This document shows, piece by piece, positions 25,621-39,590 of a stretch of 64,000 nt of DNA. The notes under the pieces are model-generated. The model was not told the origin of the DNA, did not search any database, and saw only the letters and a program-made list of their open reading frames with translations. Numbering within the stretch: the first letter of the stretch is position 1; every line of letters begins with the position of its first letter. The position numbers and the translations under genes were made by a program. The stretch covers positions 32,439,208 to 32,503,207 of the forward strand of contig CM068314.1 of the NCBI GenBank assembly GCA_034766995.1, given 5' to 3'. The stretch is from Acanthacorydalis orientalis. Taxonomy: Eukaryota > Arthropoda > Insecta > Megaloptera > Corydalidae.

Positions 25621-25975
25621 ATTTTAAAGGTATTTGCATTTTACGTTTAGTTATAAAATATATTATTGTAATATAGTTATAACTTTTATATGGTTACGCA
25701 TTAAAGTTTTTCAACAACCTCGCACGAATTCCGAGTAAATTTAAAAAGAAAAAACTATAAAAACGAAAATCATCAAAAATGATTTATTAAAACAAAAAGA
25801 GTCTCTAAATATGAAAGGTATTGCTCTTCCAAAAGAAATTATTCAACCACAATTAACGTTGGGCACAGATCATAAATTATCAATGAGGAACTTTATTTTT
25901 TAATAAAAAGTATGCACTATACTTAGTCTTTGCTTCTTTACTCAAAAATACATGTATGTTCACTTTTAAACGAGA

Positions 25976-26021
<46 letters not shown>

Positions 26022-26119
26022 AATGACTATTATATATAATTATAATAAAAATAAAATACCTTTAACTGAAAAAATTAAAAAAAGTGTTCATTTTCTTGTT
26101 TATATACAGTATGAATATG

Positions 26120-26179
<60 letters not shown>

Positions 26180-26619
26180 AAAACAAGCCAGTAAGAGCCA
26201 GTAGATACACTGGAGTTCTTCTGGCCTAAATGTGGGATTCGGGCACATCAGGAACCCATGAAAAGTTCCACTACCTTGAGAAGATCCTCGACCCACGAGA
26301 TGTCAATATTATTTAAAGAGCGCAATCTCTAAGCCCTTGTGCTCGGTATTTGTTCGTGCAGAGGAGTCACATTCCTCAAGTCACATACATATATTATAAA
26401 TAAAAATTTTCTTCCACAATTACTAATTGCCTATATTTTTAAAATACAAAAGGTACTTTTCTATAGTTTCTGATAGAGATTGTACTGCTTATTATTACTA
26501 TTTGCTCTTATTTTTTGATCAGTTTCGTTCTACATCATAATACAGTTCTGACACTGTCGCTAAATTCTCTTGCACAAATAAGTTATCTCACAACCACAAA
26601 AAAGTTTATAATTAGAATT
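25621..26619. other. AT-rich DNA with two TA runs
   Basis: TA runs lie at 25979-26023 and 26120-26176. The 99-codon frame spanning them is a microsatellite artefact. The segment 26180-26380 is GC-richer (AGCCAGTAGATACACTGGAG near 26196) without an open frame, and could be an unidentified repeat fragment. Confidence 0.55.
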
Positions 26620-26742
26620 GTCTAAAATTTTTGAAACCACTATTGCACCATACACTCCTTAATAGTGCCCACACCAAAAGCATCGTTTAGTTTATAAGCA
26701 GTTTCTGCTCCTCTACCACCCGTTTTGAACTCATACAATTAA
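26620..26742 (-). mobile_element. Mariner M2 fragment (HTH region only)
   Basis: The minus-strand reading contains TTGTATGAGTTCAAAACGGG and the downstream AAACGATGCTTTTGGTGTGG, nearly identical to the N-terminal coding part of the M2 copy at 55816-56375. Neither terminus is recognisable, so it is an isolated fragment. Confidence 0.7.
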
Positions 26743-27989
26743 TACAATTAATATTGTTCATAATTAAAACTTTTCTGTACCTTTGTGTTCTGATCGTGAC
26801 AATATCATCATTGAAATGTATTTAAGCAACAATCAAAAATCTTCAATAATCTTTCATTGTGGCTTATAGGATGAAAGAATAGTTCATTTATGATAGTTCA
26901 TACTACATCATTTTTTGTTTATCATTTTTTATCTAAACAATGAATGAAAAGTAATGTATTCAAATTGAAAAACAGATTAACTTAAATCTATCAAGAGGAA
27001 GTTTAAACAAAAAATATTTTAAGTAAATAAATGATATGTAAATGTCTATTTCCAAAAAGGTTATTTAGTTTTATGCGTTTAATAATTAATTTTCAAAACA
27101 GTACGTATGTACTACAAATATTTAAGGTATTTCTTGCATTTGAAATCTAGTATAAAGCGAATCAAGTATTTCAAATGCAAAGAATATTAAATGCAAAATA
27201 ACTAGACTGTTATAATTTTGTTCTGTGATTACATTCTTCTTAACAAATAAATTAATACCTTTAATATGTATTTTTTTCTTTGGCTATAGCCAATAACTAT
27301 TTTGTATAAAATCAATAAAATCTGAACAGCATGGTCTTAAGAGAATAGATGCTAAAGTTCTAAACAATATTTTACCATTTATCAATCTTTCATAGAGGTG
27401 ATAGTAACTATAATAAATTATATTGTTGCACATTGACACCACTATCTTCTTCAGTGAAATTCTTTAAAGATTTAGGAGAGAAATCGATAATAATTAAAAC
27501 CCTTATTTTTTATTTTGGTGTCCGCCACCGCGCATTTTCTGTTCTTATCATGTGTATTGATACTTATTATTAATTAAATCATACTGCTAGGCCGGACATT
27601 TATATCAATATATTGACTTTTGGTTATTTTAGTTATTTGAACATAACAGTATTGATTTTTATTTTTATATAAACATTGTATTTTTACATTTTATGATTTG
27701 TACTTATTAAAGTCACAATTATTTTTAAAAGCACATAATGGATACTTATGTGTTATGGGTACATTTGTAAACGTTGATAATTAAATGAAAACTATTAAAC
27801 GTATATTAAATAAAATCTTTATGAATCGTCAGTTGAATGTCCATTGAAATAAAAAGAGGACTTTACATAGAGAATCAATTCAAACTTTTCTTATTCAGAC
27901 TACAAATTACTAGTTGATACATTCAGTTAAATATAACAGCCATATTGGTTTCTATATGTAAATCGACACCACATCGATTGTACCTCATA
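26743..27989. other. AT-rich gene-free DNA
   Basis: It holds dispersed repeat copy B (26798-26838). The patch GTGTCCGCCACCGCGCATTT near 27519 is GC-richer but only about 30 bp. No coding signal was seen. Confidence 0.6.
26798..26838 (+). repeat. 41-bp dispersed repeat, copy B
   Basis: By eye, 32 of 41 positions match the copy at 57907-57947. It includes exact CATTGAAATG and TAAGCAACAATCAAAA blocks. Confidence 0.5.
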
Positions 27990-28330
27990 CGTCAAACTTC
28001 TCTTCTTATGATCGGCACGAATGAACAGCTATCGAAGAAGCAATCACGCCAGGCTACATAACGCTGTGGTGAACAACGCACGTTCATCAAGCCAATCAGA
28101 GCGTGCACATGCGGTAGCGCGACAACAATATCTCGGACCCTCGACGTCTTCCGGCGTCTTGGTGCGCGGCGCCGCCCGCCACCGTCAAGCCACGCCACAT
28201 GAATAATTGATTGGCGCGCCTACAACAATGGCGACGGCACACAACAATACGCGCGCGCGCCAACTATATTCAACTATGGTACAGAATCGAGACGTATTCA
28301 ATCCTTCCAACATTGCACATGTATACGTTT
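27990..28330. other. GC-rich block, promoter-like
   Basis: The block contains a CCAAT motif (AGCCAATCAGAGCG near 28099), a very GC-rich core (GTGCGCGGCGCCGCCCGCCA near 28162), ACAACAATGGCGACGG (a Sox-like ACAATGG, near 28223) and a CGCGCGCGCG run near 28250. Frames of 60-70 codons occur on both strands and none has domain character. This composition fits a promoter or enhancer. Confidence 0.35.
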
Positions 28331-28489
28331 TCGTTTGATCTGCAATATAATAGGTATATTCTTACCATATTAACATTTAATGTTAATGTCAAAGCTTCAA
28401 TGCACTAATAAACTTATCAGAATATAATATTCAAAATTTAATACGTTATTATATTGAATCATTGTCATTGTTTGTTTTTTTTTACTCGA

Positions 28490-28526
<37 letters not shown>

Positions 28527-28639
28527 TTATGATTGAAAAACTATATTCTAGTATTATAACTAAATAAAATATTTCACTTACACTCATTAACTAATGAAAT
28601 AAAATTATAAATATTTACATACCCTGTATCACGGCGTGC

Positions 28640-28945
28640 AAGATGCACTTTGATCACTAAAAAAATGGCTGTAATTTTCGAGTGCGTCTTATACAGCAGG
28701 GATAAAAATTATGAGTTCAAAAATTAGGATATGAGGTGAGCCTCTCTCTAAGTTATCAAGTAAATAAAGAAGTAAACATTTTATTTACATTAGTACATAT
28801 GTTTATTTAAACAAGTACATTTATTTATATTATTATATTATAAAATTATTTTATTATTATCATGCGTCTTATATCACCAGTATAGGAAAAAAATGAAAAA
28901 AATCCTTTTAAATTCAACTACGACTTATACGGTATATACATATAT
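28640..28945. mobile_element. Possible degraded pogo-like (Tc1/mariner superfamily) relic
   Basis: A GCGTCTTATA-type motif recurs three times: AGTGCGTCTTATACAGCAGG at 28681, ATGCGTCTTATATCACCAG at 28862 and CGACTTATACGGTATA at 28921. The first follows TGGCTGTAATTTTCG. Such repeated motifs ending in a GGxAAATA-like string resemble, from memory, terminal regions of pogo-like elements. No transposase and no clear terminal repeats are visible, so the boundaries are approximate. Confidence 0.25.
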
Positions 28946-29841
28946 GTTTTAAAAGAGTTATCCTCATTACCAAGGACAAATTACTTATTGATAAAGTTAT
29001 GAAGATAATAAAAGCATATGTGAAAAAAACGTTTCAATATTCAGCTCAAAAATAGTACTCTATTAAAGAATGAAGTATTTTATCAATATATTCAACTAAC
29101 TCTTATGCGTAGTCGTGAAATACGAATGTTAATTGATAAAATCACTCAGTAATATTAGATAACAACGGTAACAAAAAAAATGCATGTTAAGAATATAAAA
29201 GTAAGTTATAATATGAATCGGACAAATACCAAAATACACAAGAACTACAGATTTAATAAAATTGAATGAAGATAGATAATAAAATTTTAAATTTAGATGG
29301 ATAAAACAGTTTTATAAGAACAGAAAACGACAACTGAATAATAAATTATTTACTGGTATCCAAGAAGTATAAAATGTTAGAAAAAATTCAATAAATAGAT
29401 GAGATACAGATAGCAAAAAAAAATTGAAAACACATGAAGAAAGAAGCACTTGATCGTTGAGATTTAAATAATTTGTAGTAATTTTTTATCCAACAGAGTA
29501 GATCATCAAATCTTGAACGTGTTAATGATAAACATATAAATATGCATAAGTGTATATTTTGTATTTATTGTAACATCATATGTTTTATACTGAAGTGCTT
29601 CTTGATTTTATCTCTTTCTCCGATAAGAAACAATAATTAAATCATATTAGACCAATGATAAAAGCAGAGTGCATTACTCAACTTATAGTTTTTAGTTGTG
29701 ACATGATGTAGGGATCTTTGATCCTGATAATGTACTCACAATGGATTTCGAACCTCCCTATAGATTGTATTTGAATTAGCTTCACCCTCCTTTGTTCATG
29801 CTGATTCTACGTGTATCATTTTATGTATGAGATTACATCTG

Positions 29842-29898
<57 letters not shown>

Positions 29899-30384
29899 TA
29901 CATTATATAATATCAACTCTGTTACAACGAGTACAAATATAAAACAATCACTGATATAATGATCAATACATAAAATTTTGTTTATACATATTTCCATTCA
30001 AACATTCATGTTTATAACGAGCTCATTTCACATATGTATCGAACAAAACTGGTCTTCTTTAAGAACTTTATTGGTTATCTAATTAGTAGTCTCCATATAT
30101 ACCTTCGAAATATAAAAGTATATATATATATATATATATGCCTCTATATTATTATTATTTTAAATAAAACATTTTGCTAATTAAAACCTAAAATTTGTAT
30201 GTCGGTCAAATAAAGCGATGAATGTATTTATACGGTTTCTATTCATATGTTTTTTATTTAAATATTACATTTGTCTATTATTTGATACATGTATTACTTA
30301 TATAATTTACAATAAAATTGTTATTTGAATTTATATAGAAAAATGTAAAATGTATCAATTACCAATAAAATGAAATCACTGTCA

Positions 30385-30450
30385 TCATAATGAGATTAAT
30401 AAATATCACACATTAATAAATATCACAATCATAATGAGATTAATAAATAT
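30385..30450. repeat. Local direct repeat, 44-bp spacing
   Basis: A 22-bp unit ending ATTAATAAATAT occurs identically at 30385-30406 and 30429-30450. A partial copy (ATTAATAAATATCACA) lies between them. Confidence 0.8.
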
Positions 30451-31003
30451 AGTCATTCCTGATTGGTTTATATTTCCAAATTCTATTATATATATATATA
30501 TATATATGTATATGTAAGTATACTCATTGACAATAATTAAGATTTAAAATTTATAATATTAATATTAATGCTTTTAAATAATTATTTTTTGATAAAAGTT
30601 ATCACATTGGAAAAATCGATAACAATAATTTTTAAATATTATTTCATGAATGGATTTATCATTATATATATACATTTCAATAATTTATTTTTTAGGCGAA
30701 TTTTCTTATTATTTGTTAATTGGTTTTATGAGAGATGCTTTTATTATGATGTGAATACTTTTTTCTTTAAAAAACTTACTGACATTTTATGATATTTATG
30801 ATATTTTATTTAATAATTATTTCATTTTACTTGAAATAAAATATAATGATATTAATATAACCAATACGTTACACTTTATTTAAAATTCTTTTCAGAGAGT
30901 TTCTGTAAGCTTAAAAAATATATTTTATATTTAAGATACATTTTTACTGTCTTGTATAAAATTATCATATTAACTAGTGTTTTAATTATGTTTTTAAAAT
31001 AAA

Positions 31004-31039
<36 letters not shown>

Positions 31040-31770
31040 TTAATAATTATTTAAAAAAATATTACCACTCTTCACCATATTATATTTTTAAACACAAATA
31101 TCCAGTAAACTCTTGTATTTATGAAACTGAAAGTAATTCTGATCTTTATAGACTCAAGAGCTAAACATATATCTTATGATCGACCTATATTTTTAAACTT
31201 ATTGTCTTTTTTATATCAATAAATATATATTAATATATATTTAAATGTGTTATATGATTAATAGTAAATAATGAATGTGCTTATAACATAAATCATTATT
31301 AGCAGTTATAAAATGGTGTACCGTTATTGAAATCAAAAAAAAATATTTTAATGGAAATTCGAATACAAAAAAGCACACATTCTTACAGTAATGTAACACT
31401 TTCACCATATTTTTCTGATTCTTTTTTTCTTTGGTCTCACTACAAAACTACTTTAACAGAAAACACTTTACAAAGTTTGTAAGTAGTAAATTCGATATGA
31501 AAGTATTTTATAAATCAAAGTACAAAACTTTCCAGATTACCAGTGATTCCAAATTTATTCCGAAATCATAATCTGTATAAATAATGGAATTGTCATTAAA
31601 AACATAAATACTTTTTATGATTTTATTTATCTCTATTTTCGATTTAAGATATTTGAAATATTTTTTATAAGTAATAAAAATAAAAAATGTGTGTATATTT
31701 CATTACTTACTTAAAATATAGGACTATATAGAAATGCGTAAATTGTAATATTAATGATATTGTATATTTA

Positions 31771-31823
<53 letters not shown>

Positions 31824-31915
31824 ATATATATAAGCATGAGCGAAACAGATATTATAGTACCTTTTAATAATATCGAAACTATAATAAAAATCCACTTTAC
31901 TCATCTATATCAACG

Positions 31916-32345
31916 AATCAACAATGTGCAGCGTGTGTAATTTGATTGTGGGGCGCCGAAAAAGCCCATGAATAGAAATGATTTCGATCTGGAAGCGATT
32001 ACAGCTGCCTGAAATGAGCATCAATGTGATCCCCATGGGGGCACAGGTCGAACCATGTTAAAGCAGGGCCGGCAGACTCAGCAGGTCTCGGGAGTCGTCC
32101 GCTACGTTATATATACTACTTATCCGTCGGACGAGCGTCCTCTTTTTCTATCAACATCGCCTCTACGATTGCCACCCTCGGTTAACAAATAATAGGGAAT
32201 CGGCAAATGTTATCTAATCTTAGTCGTGTTTATGTGTTTCCAATAACTGCGCCACTGTTGTAGGGTGTTTTTGTATATTTTTTCTCCCCTTCTTTATTAT
32301 TGTTGTTGACAGATTGCACTGTAAGTGAATTTCTAAGGCGGGCAA
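31916..32345. other. GC-elevated block, likely conserved non-coding element
   Basis: High-complexity sequence with a perfect 10-bp palindrome CCCCATGGGG (near 32032), an E-box CAGCTG (near 32004), and a 7-bp inverted repeat TCGTCCG (32095-32101) / CGGACGA (32128-32134) around a TATATATA-containing loop. No frame reaches 50 codons. Dense short motifs without coding potential suggest a cis-regulatory element. Confidence 0.35.
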
Positions 32346-33009
32346 ACGACAATCTGTAGCGAATTGATTTGACTTTAATTATTGTTTGAATGTCCATACA
32401 TCTGTTGATACATTTGTTTAATTTTTAATTATTATTTAACTCTGTTGTTTACAATTACTTCTACTTTTCTACATGTTTTGTTAGCACTATTTTAAATATA
32501 TTACTTATACTCCATATAAACATTTTCACTAATTAACTTTATTTTTGTCCTAATTATTTTTTTTCAACAACTAAAAGAATTGTGATTTATACAGAAAATT
32601 TCTTTTAATTTACATACAATTTTTGTTAAATACGAAAAGGTGTCAGTTTACCTTTATAACATCATTTCGAAATTTAAAACAGAAAATAACCAAATGAATA
32701 TAAAATATGTTATTATAGATTACTTTATAGATTAACAATTGTCCATAAAAACAGAAATAAACGAAACAGCACGTACTGAGACACAAAAAACATCAATCAC
32801 TTTTACATACAGCTAGTGATTTTTTTATTTATTCTTTAATAAAATAGAAATATTTTTATAAGGAATTTAATAAATCATCTGAACAATTAATATTTATTTC
32901 TAATAAAATTAAAAGAAACATTGAATAACTTAAGAAAACTTAATATTTTTCTAGTAAGTATTCTAGTAGTAAATAAACTAATATATCTAAAACACATTTT
33001 TAAATAAAT

Positions 33010-33057
<48 letters not shown>

Positions 33058-33367
33058 GTGTGTGTGTGTTTAGAAATAAGTATAAAAATATGCATGTTAA
33101 AAGTAACAAGACATCACTAAATAAAAATAAAATATTAATGGATACAAATATGGATTACAAATCTAAAAAAGAATTTAGAATAGAAATTGGATCAACATAT
33201 TGCATATAAATAATAACATTTAACAATAATAATAACAAGAAATAAATAATGACATTTTGACTGGAAAATAAAGTATATCATATCTTAAAAATAAACCAAT
33301 ATCAAACATTCATTAGCAATGTGTAGAAAAAAAAAACAATCACTTCAATGGATCAGCAGAGATTTAT

Positions 33368-33444
<77 letters not shown>

Positions 33445-33760
33445 CATATTATGTAAAAATTTCATAATATGTAATGTTTTTTAAATAGAAAAATAATAAA
33501 TAAAGTGTTATAATTAAGATAATCTTAGATTAACCACAACGGGAGTGTCATGAATACAATAAATTAATTATATAAAAATTTGGTTGAAACTTTAATGATT
33601 TAAAAAGAAATAAAAATATTTTCAATTATTTCATAAAATATTTTTTACATTATTTAAAAATTTACAAACAATAGTTTTTCTATTCGATTCTAAGGATTGA
33701 TTAAATATACATTCTTAATAAATTCTGTATTTATACATTTAATAATTTAATTACAATAAT

Positions 33761-33798
<38 letters not shown>

Positions 33799-33892
33799 TA
33801 GATAGATAAATAGATAGGTAAATATATAAAAAGACAGATAATGAGAGAGCAAGATTGTATATAAAATTATTTATGTAATTTTCTTTAATACC

Positions 33893-33930
<38 letters not shown>

Positions 33931-33985
33931 TAAATATATAAATATATATACATATATATATATATATATACATACATGTATATAT

Positions 33986-34059
<74 letters not shown>

Positions 34060-34547
34060 TTACATAAGTGTGTGTGTGTGTAATAATGTACGTTTCCAAC
34101 ATTTTATTTTCATTAATTTTTCAAATTATAATAATTGCTTGAAAATAATAAATTTAACATATAACTCTGAGCGATCGCTTGAATATTCGATTCTTTTAAT
34201 GAAATTTCTTTGGTGTGACGAAAATATAATGTGTTGGATTATAAAATTCATTACGCATGTGTCTTTTTATTAAAATATATATATTTCGTATTTAAAATAA
34301 TTTAAACAATGTACAATATTTTCAATTATTGTCTTTAATTTTATTATTTTTTTATATACATTTCACTGTTGTACTCTTTAACATTGTACATGTATTTAAT
34401 GTTTACATTTTGTTCCTATAACAACTGTCTACACTTTAGGGCGATGCAGTATTTCACAGTCAAAATACAAATAGTATATTATGGGTTTGCACTGAGGTGA
34501 AAGCCTTAATGTTGCATTGTTTTTCTGTACCTTTATTTTTCTGAATA

Positions 34548-34590
<43 letters not shown>

Positions 34591-35012
34591 TATCTAATAT
34601 ATGTATGTATATGTACAGACTTTATTAATTATTACTATTTTTTATCAAATTTCGTATCATTTTATATTGTATAAATAAAAATATTTTATAAATGATCACA
34701 TATTAATTCTTTTCTCTACTAAAACATTATTTCCTGTTATTTTAATTGTAATTCGAACTTAAAATTACTTTAAGTATATTTTGAATATTTCCCTTTCGTA
34801 CATACTTTATAAAATTGATGAAGTTTTTAAATAAAAAAATACAAAAATTTCGAAACTTTCAAATCATAAAAATGTTTTGTTTGGAACAAAATACTGATTG
34901 GTTATTTAGAATTAAAGGACACGTCGTCGATTAAGATCATTAGCACCCAATGGAACCGTACTGTAAAGTACTGACTTTTCATAAAATATGAATTATATAA
35001 AACTAGAATGTA

Positions 35013-35082
<70 letters not shown>

Positions 35083-36146
35083 CTATAAATAATTCAATAC
35101 ATTAAATATTAAAAAATAAATATTAATTTATTTAAATTTTAATTTTTTGGTAGAATTATGATTTCAGAACTTAAAATAAGAATTTTTAGTTCTTACATAA
35201 CTTCGCTATCAATAATACCAAAAATAAAAATTCAAACCGTCAGTTACATTTCTTAACGAATTTATTTCATGTTATAAAATTTTTTTTTTATTTCATTAAG
35301 TTCCGATAAAATCTGAAATTTGTTGAAAATTAACGCCTGATTGTGCTATCAATTTCTAATTTTTGACGAAAAAAAATCAGTATTATCCTAATCGATGTTT
35401 TTTTTTATTAAAACATGTTTCTGTTAGTACGAGCACTTTATATTTTTTAAATAAACTTATAACTTTCTAAAATAATCATTTTTAATTTAAGAAATGTTTA
35501 TTTTATCAATAAATTGTTTTTGATATTAATTCTGTAAAAATGTCGAGTAAACAATTTTCGAACTGTATATCAGAGTAAACAACTACTGAAATTTTCCATT
35601 TTCCTAAAATTTATAAATTATGTTGTACCTATGATTAACATTCTGACTAAAAAAAATAACAACTTCTTCATCGTTTTTCCATTTTTTAATTCTATTATAT
35701 ATATATATTCATTTTTAATTTATGAAAAAATATTTTCTTACTTCTTAACATACATACTAGATCAATAACAATTGATACTATACGACCTTATTTTTAATGT
35801 TAATGAAAAGTGTGTACCTGTTTGAAAAAAGAGAATAATGAAACTTCATAAAGTATTTGACAGTGTTTATTAACATCAGGGAATATAAACCTGATTAGAA
35901 ACTTTATAAGAAGGCATTCATACTAGTTTACATCATAATTTAATTTAAAATAATCAAGTATAACAAGACGACTATGCTGAAAGACGACTCATTGATAATT
36001 CAAACTTTGGGTAGAGCATGAATAACCTAATTGTTTTCAATCACTTATATAAGAATTGAAACTTCTTTTACGGTTCGAAATTTTGATATAAAATCTCTTA
36101 TATTCATAAGACTTTTATACATGTATGTTGTGAGTATATGTAAGCA

Positions 36147-36210
<64 letters not shown>

Positions 36211-36420
36211 CATATGTATAGAGAAAGAGAAAGAAAATTATGTGTTTTCAATATTTATTTTAGTTATAAACTGGTTTTCTTATAAATAAATTACAAAATA
36301 ATTATTAATTCTCTTTCAACTGTCACTGATTCAAATTTATCCATATATTTACAAATTACCGTACGTGTTTATAGAGCAGAAGTTTTAAGATGTTTATGTC
36401 AATATTTGAACAAAATAAAC
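32346..36420. other. AT-rich gene-free DNA with dense TA repeats
   Basis: TA runs occur at 33013-33050, 33376-33439, 33765-33797, 33895-34059, 34551-34587, 35016-35080 and 36157-36206. A GC-richer patch at 34915-34980 has no frame. Frames here are AT-derived. Confidence 0.65.
33765..34059. repeat. Microsatellite cluster (TA)n, (GATA)n-like and ATAC interruptions
   Basis: A TA run (33765-33797) leads into TAGATAGATAGATAAATAG. After a 65-bp unique spacer, a 165-bp compound TA array (33895-34059) is broken by TACATATATAAATA units. Confidence 0.9.
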
Positions 36421-36810
36421 ATTGAAAAGCATAGAGAGCAGAGAGGAGAGAACCCGGAAAATAAGAAAGCGTCAAAGAACAAGAATAAGAAGAAACGGCA
36501 TCGACGACGCGTGGATAATGTCGGTAGTAACGGCGAGTAGCTGCCAACCTGACCGCCAGGCGGCACTAGTAGCGTTGATTTCCCCAGAGGTCACTTCCTC
36601 AGACATACACATGTACACATTTGTACACAGATACAAACACAAACGCACATAAACACACACACACACGTATACATACATCTACACCCACGTGTACATGTAA
36701 AGTAGTCTGGTCCGAAGAAAGCAACTCTAGCGCTGAATACAGTGTCTTCATGATGGTTGTAGTGGTGGCGAAATCGAGGAGAGATCCTCTCGTGTATAAA
36801 TTGAAGTGAT
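36421..36810. other. GC-elevated block with CTCF-like motif
   Basis: This high-complexity block has a GA-rich left part, a central CpG part and a CA-rich tract (about 36600-36690). Overlapping frames up to 102 codons on both strands are carried by the CA/GT repeat and look spurious. A CTCF-like site lies at 36553-36568. Confidence 0.35.
36553..36568 (+). promoter_or_regulatory. Possible CTCF-like insulator motif
   Basis: CCGCCAGGCGGCACTA agrees at 13 of 16 positions with the general CCACCAGGGGGCGCTA-type CTCF core. CTCF is known in insects as an insulator protein. A single motif match in 64 kb is weak evidence. Confidence 0.25.
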
Positions 36811-37699
36811 ACGGAAAATAGTTCACAGGATTCATAAATACACACACACACACACACATATACATATATATATATAATTTTTTGAAAGAAAATTAACAAA
36901 ATATCGAAATTCGAACTAAGTAAGTTATGTTCTTATATTGTCTATCTGTACATACTCATGTTTTATACATGACGTCCTATACTTGATTCAATTGAGACAC
37001 GAGAATAAAATTAGATATAAAACTTCACTGTAAATATTTCACGGTGAATAACTTTTAAACAGACAAACTCTACATTGTGTATTGTATATATATATTCAAA
37101 TTAATAAAATTAATTTGATTTGACCCTTCGCTCACATTAAGTATTGGTATAAAAATAAAGTTTTTTTTAATTACATTATAGTACGAGTATAACAGGTATG
37201 TTTTAAATTTACTATGTCTTTCATTAATAACATATTCTTAGAAAAATATAAAATTTATTAATTAAAAAACAATCACTGCTCATCAAAATATATTGAAATT
37301 ATATCGTCAATTAACAATGCAAATATTTAGTTATATGAAAATCAATGCTTTATTTAAGTAATATTAATACTATTCGGTAATGGGTTAAGTTCCGATTCAC
37401 ACATTTTTGTATTATTTATGATAATAAAAAACACCCACAATAATTATTAAATTTGTATAAAATCTATCACTCTATGAAATTATATTATAATATAATGTAA
37501 AGAGAACAATCTGAAATCAACAATCTCAGTACTCAGAAACCCCCTTATTTATAGATAAAATATAATAGATCAACTTAACAAACTGATATTATTATCCATT
37601 TGATGAAGACAATAAATAACTAAGGTACTATTTTAGAGATTTATGAATATCATTTACATAAATAAATGTATCTATCTGTCTATCTATCTATTTATATGT

Positions 37700-37734
<35 letters not shown>

Positions 37735-38645
37735 TATATATATAAAGGACATTAATTCTTTATAAATATATTAAAATTATGTAACTAAAATTATCTTTAT
37801 TTTTAATAAAACTATATTTTAAAAAGCATATTATTAAGTCATTTAAAATCAAATCTGTTATTATAAAGTTTTAATAATATATAAAATATACCATAATATC
37901 AAATATTATTTCTAATTTCCTGTAATGATTAGAAATGAAATGAAAAAAAAATTAGTCGTAGAACAAAATTTGTATATTAATATAAAAAAATTAAATTTTC
38001 TTTGGTTTTTCTAATCGAAGAAAAGCAACAAAACATATTTTTTAATCGTTGAAGTAACTTTTCATTAATATTAGTTTTAGTTTTATGGACCGATGTTGGT
38101 TTTTATAAAAATAATTCAATATACAATCATTATTCACACATATAATATATTTAAAAAATACATACTGCAAAATTAGAACTCGATTGTAAAAAACTCACAA
38201 CACAACTATAACATCGAATGCGATGAGATGCTTGTGAACTAAACTCTTCAACGTCACAGTATTGACTGCAATCACATTTTTTCAAATGTTCTTTTGCGTT
38301 AAAAAAAGACTCAAACGTCATTTCACAGAAAACTCGATATACTTTCCTTTTTTGACATTACTGCATTTTCTGTGCACGTGTGTATCTGTATGATTTTCCT
38401 TACACCGTACACACATAATATTTGCAGTTTCCTGTTTCAAGTGGCACTTGAACAAACACAACACACCATACTATTTTTCGCGAACGAAGAAATTTCGGTA
38501 AAAATGTAAATGAGTCAGACCTGTTATTCCAAATTGAAAACGTTTTGAACTGTCCTGTATTTGCTAGTGCCAACTGTTACACAACCAACACATTGCATTT
38601 GAAAGAAAAAAAATGTTACTCTTTTCCAATATTATAACGTAAAGG

Positions 38646-38702
<57 letters not shown>

Positions 38703-39555
38703 GTATATATATACATACATAAAAAACAATTTAAACTCACAAACACCGGTTAATTATTTGAACAATTTGAAAAAAAATCAAAAATCTTATTACTATAACA
38801 AATCAGATGTTTTGTATATTCTAATATTTATATTTACAATAAAAATAAAATACTTTTATCTTATTTATTTTCTGTAATTAATTCTAAAATAACTCGGTAC
38901 ACAAAAACCAATAACAATAATAACCGTAAGAAGTAATATATTTATACAAAATATTTCAATTCTTGACTCGAACACACTGAATAGAGATTTCATTATTAAT
39001 CTGCATGGTAAATTGTTATAAAAAAGTGTTAGCTGACTGAAATGTACAAGATACATTTCATTAATAAATTTATTAAAAATTCAATAAATTTATACCGGTT
39101 TTTTAATAAAAAAATGTTGCTACATTTAGTAATATATTTTATTGATTACATACTTGACTAACTTTTTATTTACAGTCAAAAAATAATTAAGTTATTAGGT
39201 AGTTATTTGGAATTCAAGCGCACGCCAACATTAAATTGTTAGGTATGAATAGTACAATCAATACACAGGTTATGAAATAAGTTGAAATTGCTTATTTTAT
39301 ATCCTCTGTATCTACTATTCTTTCACTCCGGGTGTTTACCATTGGCTTGCTATTACTATATTCTCCAAAAAATAATTTTAGCACTTATACCATTCAATAT
39401 GAAATGAATTTAATCAAAAATTAGATACTCCACTCAATCACAACTAGAAAAGAATAAAAAATATTAAAGTAAATATTCAGTATTCAATATAGTTGCGAAA
39501 GCTTATAAGCAACTTTAATTTTGCATTATGGTACCTTTCCTTTCTTCTGCATCTG

Positions 39556-39590
<35 letters not shown>

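Larger units (their letters stand above)
28331..31915. other. AT-rich DNA with TA runs and repeat relics
   Basis: TA runs occur at 28494-28522, 29842-29891, 30120-30139, 30485-30507, 31006-31037 and 31774-31812. A possible pogo-like relic lies at about 28640-28945 and a local direct repeat at 30385-30450. No gene was recognised. Confidence 0.6.

Noticed and set aside
36591..36899. A 102-codon Cys/Val-rich minus-strand frame
   Set aside because: It is produced by GT/CA repeat read-through (VCVCVC patterns).
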